Source: Bacteroidota bacterium (GTDB taxonomy: Bacteria > Bacteroidota > Bacteroidia > UKL13-3). From it: a stretch of DNA of 59,316 nt. Shown here piece by piece: positions 9,136-18,800 of this stretch (the first letter of the stretch is position 1; the number at the start of each line of letters is the position of its first letter). The notes under the pieces are model-generated. The model was not told the DNA's origin, did not search any database, and saw only the letters and a list, made by a program, of their open reading frames with translations. Where the stretch lies: NCBI GenBank assembly GCA_027488905.1, contig JAIYAT010000022.1:1-59316 (forward strand), read 5' to 3'. The position numbers and the translations under genes were made by a program.

Positions 9136-10161
9136 ATGGAAAAAGACTTTGCGCTAATAATTGGTATTAATGACTATACTCCACCTGACTCTAATGGTCT
9201 TAGAACATTAGGTGGTGCAATAAGGGACGCTAATAATTTTGAGGAATGGGTTCTTAATCCCAACGGAGGCAATGTTCCAAAAGCAAATTGCAGAAAAATT
9301 ATTTCAAATTCCAATCCTCTGCAACCAATTCAGAAAGAGATTGATGATGCTTATTTGGAATTAGATGAATTAATTGGTAACGGTGTGGGACAAGCAAGGA
9401 GATTCTACTTCTACTTTTCAGGACATGGAGTTGGCTTAATGAATGCCACAAAAGAAATAGCACTCTGTTTAGCCAATTGGTCTGAGAAGAGAAGACATGA
9501 AGCACTTGGAGCAGAACTCTATAAAGAAACTTTCAATCAGTATGGATATTTTGATGAAATAATTTTTATACTGGATTGTTGTAGAAATACTAAGGTAAAT
9601 ATTAACCCTGCACACCCTTCTTTTTCTCCAATAATGCAGGGTCAAAATGCAGGACAAACGAAATTATTTACTGCTTATGCAACCCAATACCAAGACCAAT
9701 CATTTGAAGCAGAAGAAGAAAATTCAGAAATGAGAGGTGTATTTACAAAAGTCCTTTTAGATGGCTTAAAAGGTGATGCACCAAATGAAAACGGGATTAT
9801 TTCAGCAGACGGATTAAAGGATTATCTTATGAAGCAAACACCAATTGAGGCACAAAAAAAAGGTTACAAGCAAATCCCTCAAATTATAGTTGATTCATTT
9901 ACAAAGGAAACTCCATTTATTTCACTTGTTAACTTTCAAAGTGAAAACATAATTTGTTATATAGTATTTAGTGATGCAAGAAATGGAGATATAGAATTGA
10001 TTGACAATTCAGGAGTAATCAAATTTTACAATGCAAGCCAGCAAAAAAATGTTCAAGTAACATTATCGAAAGGCCTTTATTTATTAAGAGATACTGTAAC
10101 AGGCGATAAATATCCTATTCAAGTTTTACCTTCAAATAAAGAAATACATGTTGACTTCTGA
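9136..10161 (+). CDS. Caspase-family (C14) cysteine peptidase with C-terminal beta domain
   Basis: Residues 4 to about 250 form a caspase-hemoglobinase fold: DFALIIGINDY at the start, catalytic His97 in FSGHGVG, and Cys149 in LDCCRNT after beta-strand EIIFI. Such prokaryotic caspases usually act inside the cell as activated effectors in conflict or cell-death systems. Residues 262-341 are a separate beta-rich domain ending NVQVTLSKGLYLLRDTVTGD, similar to the N-terminus of the next protein. The stop lies 14 nt inside the next gene, so the two are probably co-translated. Confidence 0.9.
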   Translation: MEKDFALIIGINDYTPPDSNGLRTLGGAIRDANNFEEWVLNPNGGNVPKANCRKIISNSNPLQPIQKEIDDAYLELDELIGNGVGQARRFYFYFSGHGVGLMNATKEIALCLANWSEKRRHEALGAELYKETFNQYGYFDEIIFILDCCRNTKVNINPAHPSFSPIMQGQNAGQTKLFTAYATQYQDQSFEAEEENSEMRGVFTKVLLDGLKGDAPNENGIISADGLKDYLMKQTPIEAQKKGYKQIPQIIVDSFTKETPFISLVNFQSENIICYIVFSDARNGDIELIDNSGVIKFYNASQQKNVQVTLSKGLYLLRDTVTGDKYPIQVLPSNKEIHVDF

Positions 10162-11779
10162 GAAAAAACTAAATCATGCTCTTAGAATAAGAATTTCAGA
10201 AGAGTATAAATACCTTATAAATATTACGGTTTTTGATTCTAATAGTCGAATTATTGAAAGTCAATCTTCAAATAGATATGAGGTTTCATTTACACTTCCA
10301 ATGGGCTTATACACTATAAGAATAGAAATGAATGGCGATATTAAGGATGAGGTAATTTTATTAGATAAAGAAAAGGAGTATCTAATTGGGGACAAAAAAT
10401 CTTACACTACGGGCAACATAAAAATCATTTCCCCTCCGAAACAATTTTCATCTGCACTGCTTGGAGAAACCTACGGTTCATCTCATGAGTATTATACATA
10501 TCCTGCAATTGATTGGAGCAAAAAAGAAACTTTTCAATTTAGTCAAGATAGTAACGGTTCAAACTCCTCACTGTTTATTTTTCTTCGTTTTCCATCGGTT
10601 GAAAAGTTTAATAGGTTTAGAAGTACCTTTTCTAAACCATTTTATTGCGACTTTGAAATCGTTGACGAATACGGAAGTATATTAACTCAATTCGAAACAA
10701 AAAGTGGTATTGAAATTAACGAGCAACAAGGTTGGATAGCTTTTAATGCTAAGGTGCCAAATGGAATTTATTACTTATTGTTTAAAGGAAAAGAACCAAG
10801 ACAAATTCCCATTTATATTTATAAGAATTGGCATACTCAATTCTTTATGACTTTAGGTAATCAACCACTTTTTGGAACGACAAGAGTTTTTCTATCAAAA
10901 CAAAGAGAATTTAACCCTAATGAGAGAACATATAAATACGTTGATATTTTATTAGACAAACTTCAAAATCAAGATTTCAGTTTAGATAATGAATTAATCA
11001 ATGAGGTAGCAAATTCAAAATTTGAATCTCCCATGTTAGGTTTAATCTGCTCTTATATTTACCTACAAAGTAAAGAAACCAAAAGTGACAACCTTTTTAA
11101 TATCATTACTCAGAATATGCAGAATATCATTTTAAAAGACAACGAAGATTCACCAGACCTTCGTGCCTTGAATATTATAGCAGCAAATCATTTTCCTAAT
11201 TACAAATATAAAAAAGGAAGCATTAAAGGAACACCGATGTTGAGAATTGGTTTTGAAGCTATATTAAAAGCTTCAGTTCAAAACAAAGGTTTAATACCTC
11301 AAAATAGTATTAATGACTTTGTTTCCGAGAATATTTACTTCGATTCTCCTTTCAATATATTTAAACCAATACCATTCAAGAAAAAACAAACTCGAAAGCA
11401 AGCCAAAACAAAGAGATCATTTTCTAAGATTGAAGTTGAATTGCTTGAATCTTTGGATAATGATGGAATTGAATTGACAGAAATTTCATCCAAGGAAAAA
11501 ATGCTTCTACCAAAAAGTTTTAGCCATAATCCTAAAATTGATAAGTTTACTACAAGCATCAAAAATTTGTTTGATGACAGTCTATTCAGCTATATTCGAA
11601 GCACAAACGAACCTGACATTGAAAATAGCTGGATAAAAAGTTCCATTGCAGACATTATTAGATCGAAAAATGACATGAGCATCAACGATATTTCTAACGA
11701 CTTAAATGTTTCTGGAAATACGGTAACCAGAATATTTAACGACTGGAAAAAAGAAGCAAAGAAGAAATTTGGAAAATAA
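10148..11779 (+). CDS. Caspase partner protein with beta domains and C-terminal HTH
   Basis: No named family is recognised. Residues 10-80 are a beta-rich domain (EVSFTLPMGLYTIRIEMNGD) resembling the C-terminal domain of the upstream caspase. A second related segment lies near residues 165-230 (WIAFNAKVPNGIYYLLFKGK). Residues 250-400 look helical. The last 45 residues form a probable helix-turn-helix (SINDISNDLNVSGNTVTRI) followed by a Lys-rich tail. It could be a sensor or adaptor that binds the caspase through matching beta domains and perhaps regulates transcription. ATG at 10148 overlaps the caspase gene by 14 nt. Confidence 0.75.
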   Translation: MLTSEKKLNHALRIRISEEYKYLINITVFDSNSRIIESQSSNRYEVSFTLPMGLYTIRIEMNGDIKDEVILLDKEKEYLIGDKKSYTTGNIKIISPPKQFSSALLGETYGSSHEYYTYPAIDWSKKETFQFSQDSNGSNSSLFIFLRFPSVEKFNRFRSTFSKPFYCDFEIVDEYGSILTQFETKSGIEINEQQGWIAFNAKVPNGIYYLLFKGKEPRQIPIYIYKNWHTQFFMTLGNQPLFGTTRVFLSKQREFNPNERTYKYVDILLDKLQNQDFSLDNELINEVANSKFESPMLGLICSYIYLQSKETKSDNLFNIITQNMQNIILKDNEDSPDLRALNIIAANHFPNYKYKKGSIKGTPMLRIGFEAILKASVQNKGLIPQNSINDFVSENIYFDSPFNIFKPIPFKKKQTRKQAKTKRSFSKIEVELLESLDNDGIELTEISSKEKMLLPKSFSHNPKIDKFTTSIKNLFDDSLFSYIRSTNEPDIENSWIKSSIADIIRSKNDMSINDISNDLNVSGNTVTRIFNDWKKEAKKKFGK

Positions 11780-12149
11780 ATCTGCCTCACAAAAAATACA
11801 TTCACTCTCGTCCTGAAATATGTTGACCATTAAAACATTTAAAAGCAAAAAAGTAATTATTATTACTGAGTAATTAACCTTAGAGATTTCATTGATAACC
11901 TTGGTCGAAAAGTCGAAAATCCTTTAAAGAGTAGGTGTAGAAAAGTTCCTATTTACTCAAATTTGAATCTATATGTAAAATATTGTTTAAACTATCCACT
12001 TGGTAACGGAAACCATTTGAAACTTTCATTGAGTTAATTTTGCAAACTGTTAATTTGTAAACTTCCAAAAAACAGTTTAGATTAGAACCCATAATTAGAA
12101 CCTCAAATCTTTTAACAAACAATAGTGCTAAATTTGAAAAACCAAAACA
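11780..12149. other. Intergenic region with partial leader element
   Basis: No ORF of note. It contains the 23-nt element copy at 11914-11936. The remaining 210 nt up to the next ATG are AT-rich, with no clear terminator or promoter. Confidence 0.5.
11914..11936 (+). repeat. Leader element, copy 2 (partial)
   Basis: CGAAAATCCTTTAAAGAGTA plus GGT matches positions 14-36 of the full element with one change. The upstream GGAGTAAA half is replaced by GTCGAAAA. It lies 214 nt before the gene at 12150, further than in the other two copies. Confidence 0.65.
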
Positions 12150-13703
12150 ATGATTGAGCCAAAGGAAATAGCGGACAAATACTTTGAGAGATACTCAAAG
12201 ACTGTTTCGTGGTTTAATTATTTCTCGGTAATATCCATTTTGGTGTTGTTCACTAATTGGATTCTAATCGTTGAGCCTGCACATTTGATATTTTTAGAAA
12301 CAAAAAATGAAATAGATCGTCAGTATTTGATGGTGGAATCTCAACTTCAAATTTTGAAAACTGAAAAGGAATATCAACTAAAAAAAGTGAATAATGAAGT
12401 AGAAAAAATAATTGAAATTGAAAATTCATATTCAGAGTCAAGAAAACCATTAGAAAAACAGGTTGAAAAACCAAAGACTGAAAAATTAGGAGAGGCATTG
12501 AAAGTTGAAGATTGGCTGCCAAAAGATTGGTTTGAGGGTATTAAACTTGTTTTTAAGATTTGCAAATTTCCATTTTATGGAGCAACAATTCTAAGCGGCT
12601 TATTTTTCTTTTTTATTTTCACGCTATTCTTTATTAGAAGTAAATGTTTACATTATTTGTCTAAAGCTTTAAGAATTTATAAAGAAGAAAAAAGTCTTCA
12701 AATAAATCAGTATAAGGATTTCAATCTTAAACCTTCGATTTGGTTAATGCCTTTGCCGAAAATTAAAAATAAAAGTATTGAGCATTTGGAGATTAAGACA
12801 ATTCTTGGTTTAAATTTCAGCTACCAAAAACTTTATATTTTTTTTATTTCTTCTTTATTTATAATTCTTTTAATTCAATTCAGGTTAGCATATATTACAT
12901 ATCAAGTCACTAATTCAAAAATTACCACATTACTTCTAACGAATTTCTCTATTACTCTCGGCACATTAATTTTAATTGTATTTTGGCTAAAGCGAAAAAA
13001 GATAGAAGATAACTTTAATACTGAACCTAATCCTAATGAAATAACTAGGAAGGAATTTCTATCATTATCATTTTTAGCTTCAGTATCATTAGCATCATAC
13101 AGATTTACACCATTTATCTTAAAATACTCTTATAAACGAGTTCCTCGTTTTAAGCCAAACAAAATAAGGTTGCCATTTACCATTCCGGAATATAGGTCTT
13201 CATTGGTATTGAATTCTAAATCTAACATTGTCCATTACATTAATGAAATTGGGTTTTCTCTTTCATTTAAGACAATTTCGAATGCGAGTAACTTTAAAGA
13301 ATTCAAGAGCCATATCAATAAATTTGAAGACAGTTTTAGCTTTAATAGTTTAAATGAAACGCCAAGAATCTCAAAGAGACAATCGAGTTGGCATGCAGAA
13401 AATTACTCTTTGCAACTAATTAAAGAGGGGGACTTTAAAACTGCTGTAAAAATTTTACTATATTCTATTAATCAAAACATTGAAAATAGCAAACCAAGTA
13501 TCCGTTTACATGATTTGTTAGCAACTCTTTGTATAAGGCATAAAGAAAAAGTACCAAAGGGAACCTTACAAACATTATTTGACTTATCAATTAATTCAAG
13601 GAATGAAAGACTTATTGCGGCAGTTAATAAGTGGAAAAGTCAATCATGGCAAATAAAAAAATTAAAGAAGAAAAAAATAACTTTCAATAATATAGAAATC
13701 TAA
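12150..13703 (+). CDS. Multi-pass membrane protein with coiled coil, unknown
   Basis: I do not recognise the family. Hydrophobic segments lie near residues 23-41, 142-165, 227-250, 262-285 and about 305-320, the last in RKEFLSLSFLASVSLASYRF. Residues 50-105 are a charged coiled-coil-like region (QLQILKTEKEYQLKKVNNEV). The C-terminal 150 residues are soluble and helical, with possible TPR-like packing (ENYSLQLIKEGDFKTAVKIL). The twin-basic RK is internal and is not a Tat signal. It lies between the caspase operon and the tRNA-like sequence and has the same AT-rich composition. It may be a membrane sensor or anchor for the neighbouring effectors, but nothing proves this. Confidence 0.75.
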   Translation: MIEPKEIADKYFERYSKTVSWFNYFSVISILVLFTNWILIVEPAHLIFLETKNEIDRQYLMVESQLQILKTEKEYQLKKVNNEVEKIIEIENSYSESRKPLEKQVEKPKTEKLGEALKVEDWLPKDWFEGIKLVFKICKFPFYGATILSGLFFFFIFTLFFIRSKCLHYLSKALRIYKEEKSLQINQYKDFNLKPSIWLMPLPKIKNKSIEHLEIKTILGLNFSYQKLYIFFISSLFIILLIQFRLAYITYQVTNSKITTLLLTNFSITLGTLILIVFWLKRKKIEDNFNTEPNPNEITRKEFLSLSFLASVSLASYRFTPFILKYSYKRVPRFKPNKIRLPFTIPEYRSSLVLNSKSNIVHYINEIGFSLSFKTISNASNFKEFKSHINKFEDSFSFNSLNETPRISKRQSSWHAENYSLQLIKEGDFKTAVKILLYSINQNIENSKPSIRLHDLLATLCIRHKEKVPKGTLQTLFDLSINSRNERLIAAVNKWKSQSWQIKKLKKKKITFNNIEI

Positions 13704-13706
13704 AAC

Positions 13707-13774
13707 GGGGTAAGTATTTTAATGTAGAATACCGTGAAAGCGGAGGTAAGGGTTCGAATCCCTTCTTCGCCCCA
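13707..13774 (+). other. tRNA-like relic without D-arm, possible attachment site
   Basis: A canonical T-arm is present: stem AAGGG/CCCTT (13748-13752 and 13760-13764) with loop TTCGAAT, followed by CTTCGCCCCA. The 5' end GGGGTAAG (13707-13714) pairs imperfectly with TTCGCCCC. Between them are a 5-bp stem with a 7-nt loop (13715-13731) and a small CCG/CGG hairpin (13732-13743). There is no D-arm and position 33 of the loop is not T, so this is not a functional standard tRNA. It is probably the 3' part of a tRNA left by integration. It starts 4 nt after the preceding stop codon. Confidence 0.5.
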
Positions 13775-14484
13775 ATTTTAAACTAATTTCAAGACGACTA
13801 TCCTTCTAATAAACAGTAAGTTATCCGATAAGAAGGTGTTTGTGATAGCTTGGTTTCCTCGTGTTTTGAGTTAACATTTGGTTTATTTCTCCAAATAAAC
13901 TTTAATGTTAATAAAACCCACCTACTAAACTGAAACTTGTTAAATAGTAATTGATAAAATTAGCTTACCCAACCAAGAAAAGCTATTCTCCAACAGGTGA
14001 ATTTGATTTTAGAGATATCCTTGTTAATTTTATGGTTGTACCCTCTAAAGATGCTTCGAAGTTTTCAAATATCCCCATTTATCAAAACAGATTAATTTAA
14101 TCAAGTTTAATAAGGCCGTAAACCTTTGAACGAGGAGTTAAGTAAGTTAATCGATGACTATTTAGAATTAGTATTAGTTCATGTCACTAGAAAGCCTTTT
14201 AAATTTCCACCAACCTACTTTCACCTTCCAACCTACCTCTCACCTCCAAAAATCCCCCAAAAAGTTTTCCCCAATTTTTAAGGCTGTTTTAAGATGGCTG
14301 AGCCAATTCAGCAATTTTCTTAGGAACAATGGGCTTTTTCGGGCGTTGAAAAAAAAATCCTACTTCTAGGATTGTGTTTTTCACCTAAGATAATCTTTCA
14401 TTTTGTTTTTCTCAGTTTTGGGTTAGCTAAGAAACACGCAACGAAGCGGGTTTCGTAAAACACAATTTTTTTAACCCATATTTT
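13775..14484. other. Largely non-coding stretch
   Basis: About 700 nt with no convincing gene. A TTG-start frame at 13951-14100 (49 codons, containing SYSPTGEFDFRDILVNF) could be a gene fragment. A 62-codon frame at 14181-14369 has low-complexity Pro/Phe/Lys content and is not convincing. ACGAA/TTCGT forms a small hairpin just before the next gene. It is probably decayed sequence between island modules. Confidence 0.45.
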
Positions 14485-14964
14485 ATGGAAAACAAAGTAA
14501 ACGCAGCCATTGATGCTGCCACCCAAACCAAGGTTGAAGCTGCCATTAAGAGCATTGCTAGCGACCTTCCCTTTTTAATTGAATTGAGCGCTACCGAATC
14601 GAAGCGCTTATCACACATGGAAGCGGGCAGGGCCGATTTTGTGAGAAGGGCATTGTACTTGGCGCAAAACAACCCCAAGATTCAACCTCAGTTTTTTGAA
14701 ATGGTCAATTATGAGAATGACATCAACCTTACCCAAAGCCTAGATGTGATTATTGGTCAAACCGAGAGCCTGCTAAAGCGCCTGTGCGATACCAGAGACC
14801 AAGCTGGCAGTGAAGCCTATTTGGCTGCATTGGAGGTGTACAGCACCACCAAAAGAGGTTCAGCAAAAGGAGTAGATGGCGCCAAAACTGCCTATGACGA
14901 GCTAAAAGGGATGTTTAATGGTCAAGGTAAAGCAATTAAACCAAACGACACAAACAAAGCCTAA
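14485..14964 (+). CDS. Small conserved Bacteroidota protein of unknown function
   Basis: This is a 159-residue, helical, soluble protein. It resembles a recurrent Bacteroidota hypothetical family that I know from the pattern of a helical N-terminus, LPFLIELSATE, and the conserved GSEAYLAALEVYSTTK near residues 112-127. No catalytic motif or signal peptide is seen. Its richer codon use differs from the AT-rich island genes around it. A hairpin follows, then a 22-bp tandem repeat array. Family recall is from memory; the function is unknown. Confidence 0.8.
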   Translation: MENKVNAAIDAATQTKVEAAIKSIASDLPFLIELSATESKRLSHMEAGRADFVRRALYLAQNNPKIQPQFFEMVNYENDINLTQSLDVIIGQTESLLKRLCDTRDQAGSEAYLAALEVYSTTKRGSAKGVDGAKTAYDELKGMFNGQGKAIKPNDTNKA

Positions 14965-14985
14965 TAGCGTTAGGTAATTGGGGTA

Positions 14986-15032
14986 AGAGGGGTGAACTGC
15001 TTCGGTAAACAGCCAAGTAGGTTCACCTCTCT
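14986..15032 (+). terminator. Hairpin after the 159-residue gene
   Basis: AGAGGGGTGAAC (14986-14997) pairs with GTTCACCTCTCT (15021-15032) with one imperfect position, around a 23-nt loop. It lies 21 nt after the stop. There is no clear T-run, so it may stabilise the RNA end rather than terminate by itself. Confidence 0.45.
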
Positions 15033-15059
15033 TCATATATTAGGTTCATCAACACACTA

Positions 15060-15388
15060 AACTGGGTTTATCTTAAAACAAAACTAGTTTAGGTTAAAAC
15101 ATAACTGGGTTCATCCCAAAACATAACTAGGTTTAGTTTGAAACATAACTGAGTTTATCTCAAAATATAACTGGGTTTAGGTTCAAGCTTAACTAGGTTT
15201 ATCTCAAAACATAACTAGGTTTAGTTTGAAACATAACTGAGTTTATCTCAAAATATAACTGGGTTTAGGTTCAAACATAACTAAGTTTAGTTCGAAACAT
15301 AACTGAGTTTATCTCAAAACATAACTGAGTTTAGTTTGAAAAATAACTGAGTTTAATTACAAACCGAACTAAGTTCACCTGAAAAACA
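15060..15388. repeat. Tandem array of fifteen 22-bp units
   Basis: The consensus is AACTRRGTTTAKYTYRAAAC plus AT. Fourteen units are 22 bp and one is 21 bp. Several adjacent unit pairs repeat as higher-order doublets (for example units 4-5 and 8-9). Each unit holds a GTTT...AAAC inverted repeat, and the period is close to two helical turns. Because 22 is not a multiple of 3 and stops are frequent, it is not coding. There are no spacers, so it is not CRISPR. Confidence 0.9.
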
Positions 15389-15835
15389 ATATGCTTAATG
15401 GAAGTTATGTGAGTGCTTAATGTGCACCACATACTATTTTTTTCAGCCAAATAATTTAATTTAAATTTTAACAGACTTTTCATGGAAAAAGCCTATAAAA
15501 GTCAAAAAAAATTATCAAAACTTTGAAAATAGATTAATGAATTTTTGAAAACAATTGTTATCAAAATATTATCATAAATCATTTAGAACTAGCCAGCAAG
15601 CTTGGTTCCAGTTGCTTTACTTTTAATCTATTTCCAATTCATGTTTGATACTTGCTTTTCTCAAATCTAATTATCATATTCGTGTTGCCTATTAAAAAAA
15701 CTTTAAATAATTCTCTAAATGCTACCCTACTTTTTAGACAAAATTGCTATTTATATTTTGCAATTTAATAGCGGCATCAAACTGGCTTCAATTAATTAGA
15801 AAATAAATTAATTTTCCTGAGAAACAAATTGTAGC
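15389..15835. other. Upstream region of the giant peptidase gene
   Basis: About 450 nt, very AT-rich and without a gene. It presumably contains the promoter for the 1905-residue protein. I see TATATTTTG near 15752 but no clean -33/-7 pair. Confidence 0.4.
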
Positions 15836-18800
15836 ATGTTTAGAACCATCAAACTCAATGGAATTTCTGAAGGTTCGCATCTGTTGGATGAGTCGGAAAA
15901 TTTATTGGTAATTAGATTAAATGTTGGCTTAAACGTTTACAAAGTACTTAGCGAAATTCCTAAGGCACTTCCATTCCTAAATAAGGTAAGTCTCTTTGAA
16001 TCCTTTCCAGAAAGTAATGTATTTGTTTTAAGTATTAAAAAAGATAAGAATGAACCAACTCTTAAAGAAACATTTAAGAGCATCGTTAAAGAAAGCCAAC
16101 ACTCTGACATTAAATATATAGGTAGCGTATTGAAGTATAAAGATTCTGGTGTTTACCAACTTTATACGGGTAACTTATTTCTTAAGTTTAACAATACAAT
16201 AAACGAGTTGGATGCTTATTCGTTTTTTGAAACGTACGACTTAAAGCTTAAATTGAAGTTAGGCTTTGCTGTTAATTCCTTTTTTTTGGAAGCACCCACA
16301 TCCTTAGGTAGAGATATATTTGAATTTGCGTTACTGCTTGAAAAGAACCCAATTGTAGAAATTTGTTATCCAGAATTGGTTACGAAACGAATAGGAAATC
16401 AGCGATTTTTACAAAACAATAGTAATAGCAATTACCCATTAAACACTGCATGGACACATGAGCTAGTTAACCTAAAGCATGTCTGGAAACATACCAAAGG
16501 CAAAGGCGCATCTATTTGTTTTATTGATGATGGAATTGACTTCTCACATCCAGCATTTTTGCCAAATTCCAGAATAACGGCCTGCAAAGATATGATGGAT
16601 AAATCAGGCAAAAGAAAGCCACAGCACTTATTTAATGAGGGGCATGGAACTGCATGTGCTTCTATTGCTTGTTCCGCTGATCCAAGAGCAATAGGCATAG
16701 CCCCTGAAGCATCGCTAATGGTAGTGAGAACAATGGGCTTAGGCTCTGTATTAGAGGCCGAAGCTATTTATTGGGCAACACAGCAAGGTGCAGACATTAT
16801 TTCATGCAGTTGGGGTCCACCAGATGGCAACTTTAGAACACTAAAAAAGAACCATTCAAAATACCCTATTCCAGACCACACAGATATTGCCCTAAGATAT
16901 GCCGCAAGAGAAGGTAGGAATGGTAAAGGTTGCCTTGTATTCTTTGCAGCAGGAAATGGCGATGAGTTAATTTCCAATGATGGTTATGCTTCTCATCCCG
17001 ATGTGTTGGCCATTGGAGCAGTTAATAAATCATTGCAAAAAACAGTTTACTCAGATTATGGCTATCCATTATTTTGCTGCTTTCCAAGTGGAGATTTTTC
17101 TAAAGTAGCCCCTGATAAATGGGAACAAAACAGCGGTATAGCAGCAGCAGATGCAATGGGAGAATTTGGATTAGTGCCTGGCGACTTTAATCCTATGTTT
17201 ACTGGATCGTCTGCCTCCTGCCCTGCGGTTGCAGGCATTGCAGCCTTGCTCATTTCATTAGAACCCAATGTATCAAAAGATGAGGCCACTCAAATCATAA
17301 GAGATTCATGCACTCCTTTAGGAACGTCGACTGAAAGAGATTCAAATGGTTACCACCAACAATTTGGTTACGGCCTTCCCAATTTAGAAACTATGATTCA
17401 TACCCTTCAAAACAATCAACATATTAACCTAAAAAAAAATAAAATGGAAAACAGCACCCTTAAAACCAAACAACAATTATTGGCACTCCACATAGGAATC
17501 AATGTGGTAGACAACAAGTATTACCATGGACTTATACCCGAATTAAAGGGTTGTGTAAACGACAAACAAAATTTGGAAAATTGGTCAAAAAGTAAAGGAT
17601 TTTTAACGGTAGGCTTAACAAATGAAAGTGCAACCAAAGAGAATATTATAAAAGAAATACTTAACCTAGCGCAAGTTACGCATGCAGAAGATTGGGTGCT
17701 AGTAACCTATGCTGGTCATGGAGCTCCAATTAAAGATGAGAATGCTGATGAACATGATGGTTTTGATGAGTCTTGGGTTACCTACAATGGGTTTTTAATA
17801 GACGATGAAATTAACGCAGCCCTTAAGCAATTTAAAACTGGAGTAAATGTTATTTTTCTATCCGACTCGTGTCATAGTGGTACGGTAGCGAGAAGTTTAA
17901 ATGTAATGAATGAACCGTTAAATGGTGATGTTCTCATGCGATATATTCCATTACATATTGTTAATCAAGTTTTAAGTCTGAACCAAACATTTGCGGGAGA
18001 ATTAAAAGGCAGGGCATTAGGAAAAAGAATGTTAATAGAAGATGAACAAGTAATGTCTAACTTACTAAGTTTTGCAGCATGCCAAGATGATGAATTTGCG
18101 CAAGAATTGAATGGTAAAGGACTTTTTACTACCGCTTTTTTAGATTGTATGAAAAAGGCAGAAAGTATAAAAAACTATAATCATTTATATGTAATGGTAA
18201 GGGAAGCACTACCTAGGAATCAAAATCCTAAGTTGTTTTTTTATGGCCCTAAAGTGATTGATTTCCCCAATCACCCTCTTTTCGAAAATATTTCTATGCA
18301 TAATGCAAGTCACCAAGAAAAAAATACCGTACAAAGCAACCCATCAAAACCTTCTAAACCAATTTCACCAAATAAAAATGGCAGGTTGGTAATTAATACA
18401 AGCGAGCAAGAAATAATAATAAATAAAGGTTCAAATCGCACTTTAAGTGAAGAAATACTTCCAGTAATAGAAGGAAGTATCGATGCGAAATCGTTTGAAG
18501 GAAGAACATTATGGGACAAGGCTTATGATTGCTTTTTAAAAAGTGAAGGAAAAGTAAGTTGGGTTGAACCAGATATTGCATCAGATGTTAATGGAGACCC
18601 AACCTTAAAAGAAAGTGCTTCACGAAATTCTGATGGCGATACTTTTAACTGGTTACACACTTATCCTCCCCAAAAAGAAGATGAAGCTAAGGTGCCTTTC
18701 GATTGGCATTTGGATAACGAACATAGTCAGTTAAAGGCAGCAAGAGAGGAAGTTTTTCCTGAAATAGTTGCTGGTGTAGAACCTAATCCAAACAAGAAGC

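Noticed and set aside
13067-13126. Tat signal in the membrane protein at 12150
   Set aside because: The RK motif is internal, about residue 306, after several membrane helices.
13707-13774. Functional tRNA gene
   Set aside because: No D-arm, the acceptor stem is imperfect, and the loop lacks T at position 33.
14181-14369. 62-codon plus-strand ORF
   Set aside because: Low-complexity Pro/Phe/Lys content, no family likeness, and the region looks decayed.
15060-15388. CRISPR array
   Set aside because: Units are contiguous 22-bp tandem repeats without unique spacers, and no cas genes are nearby.
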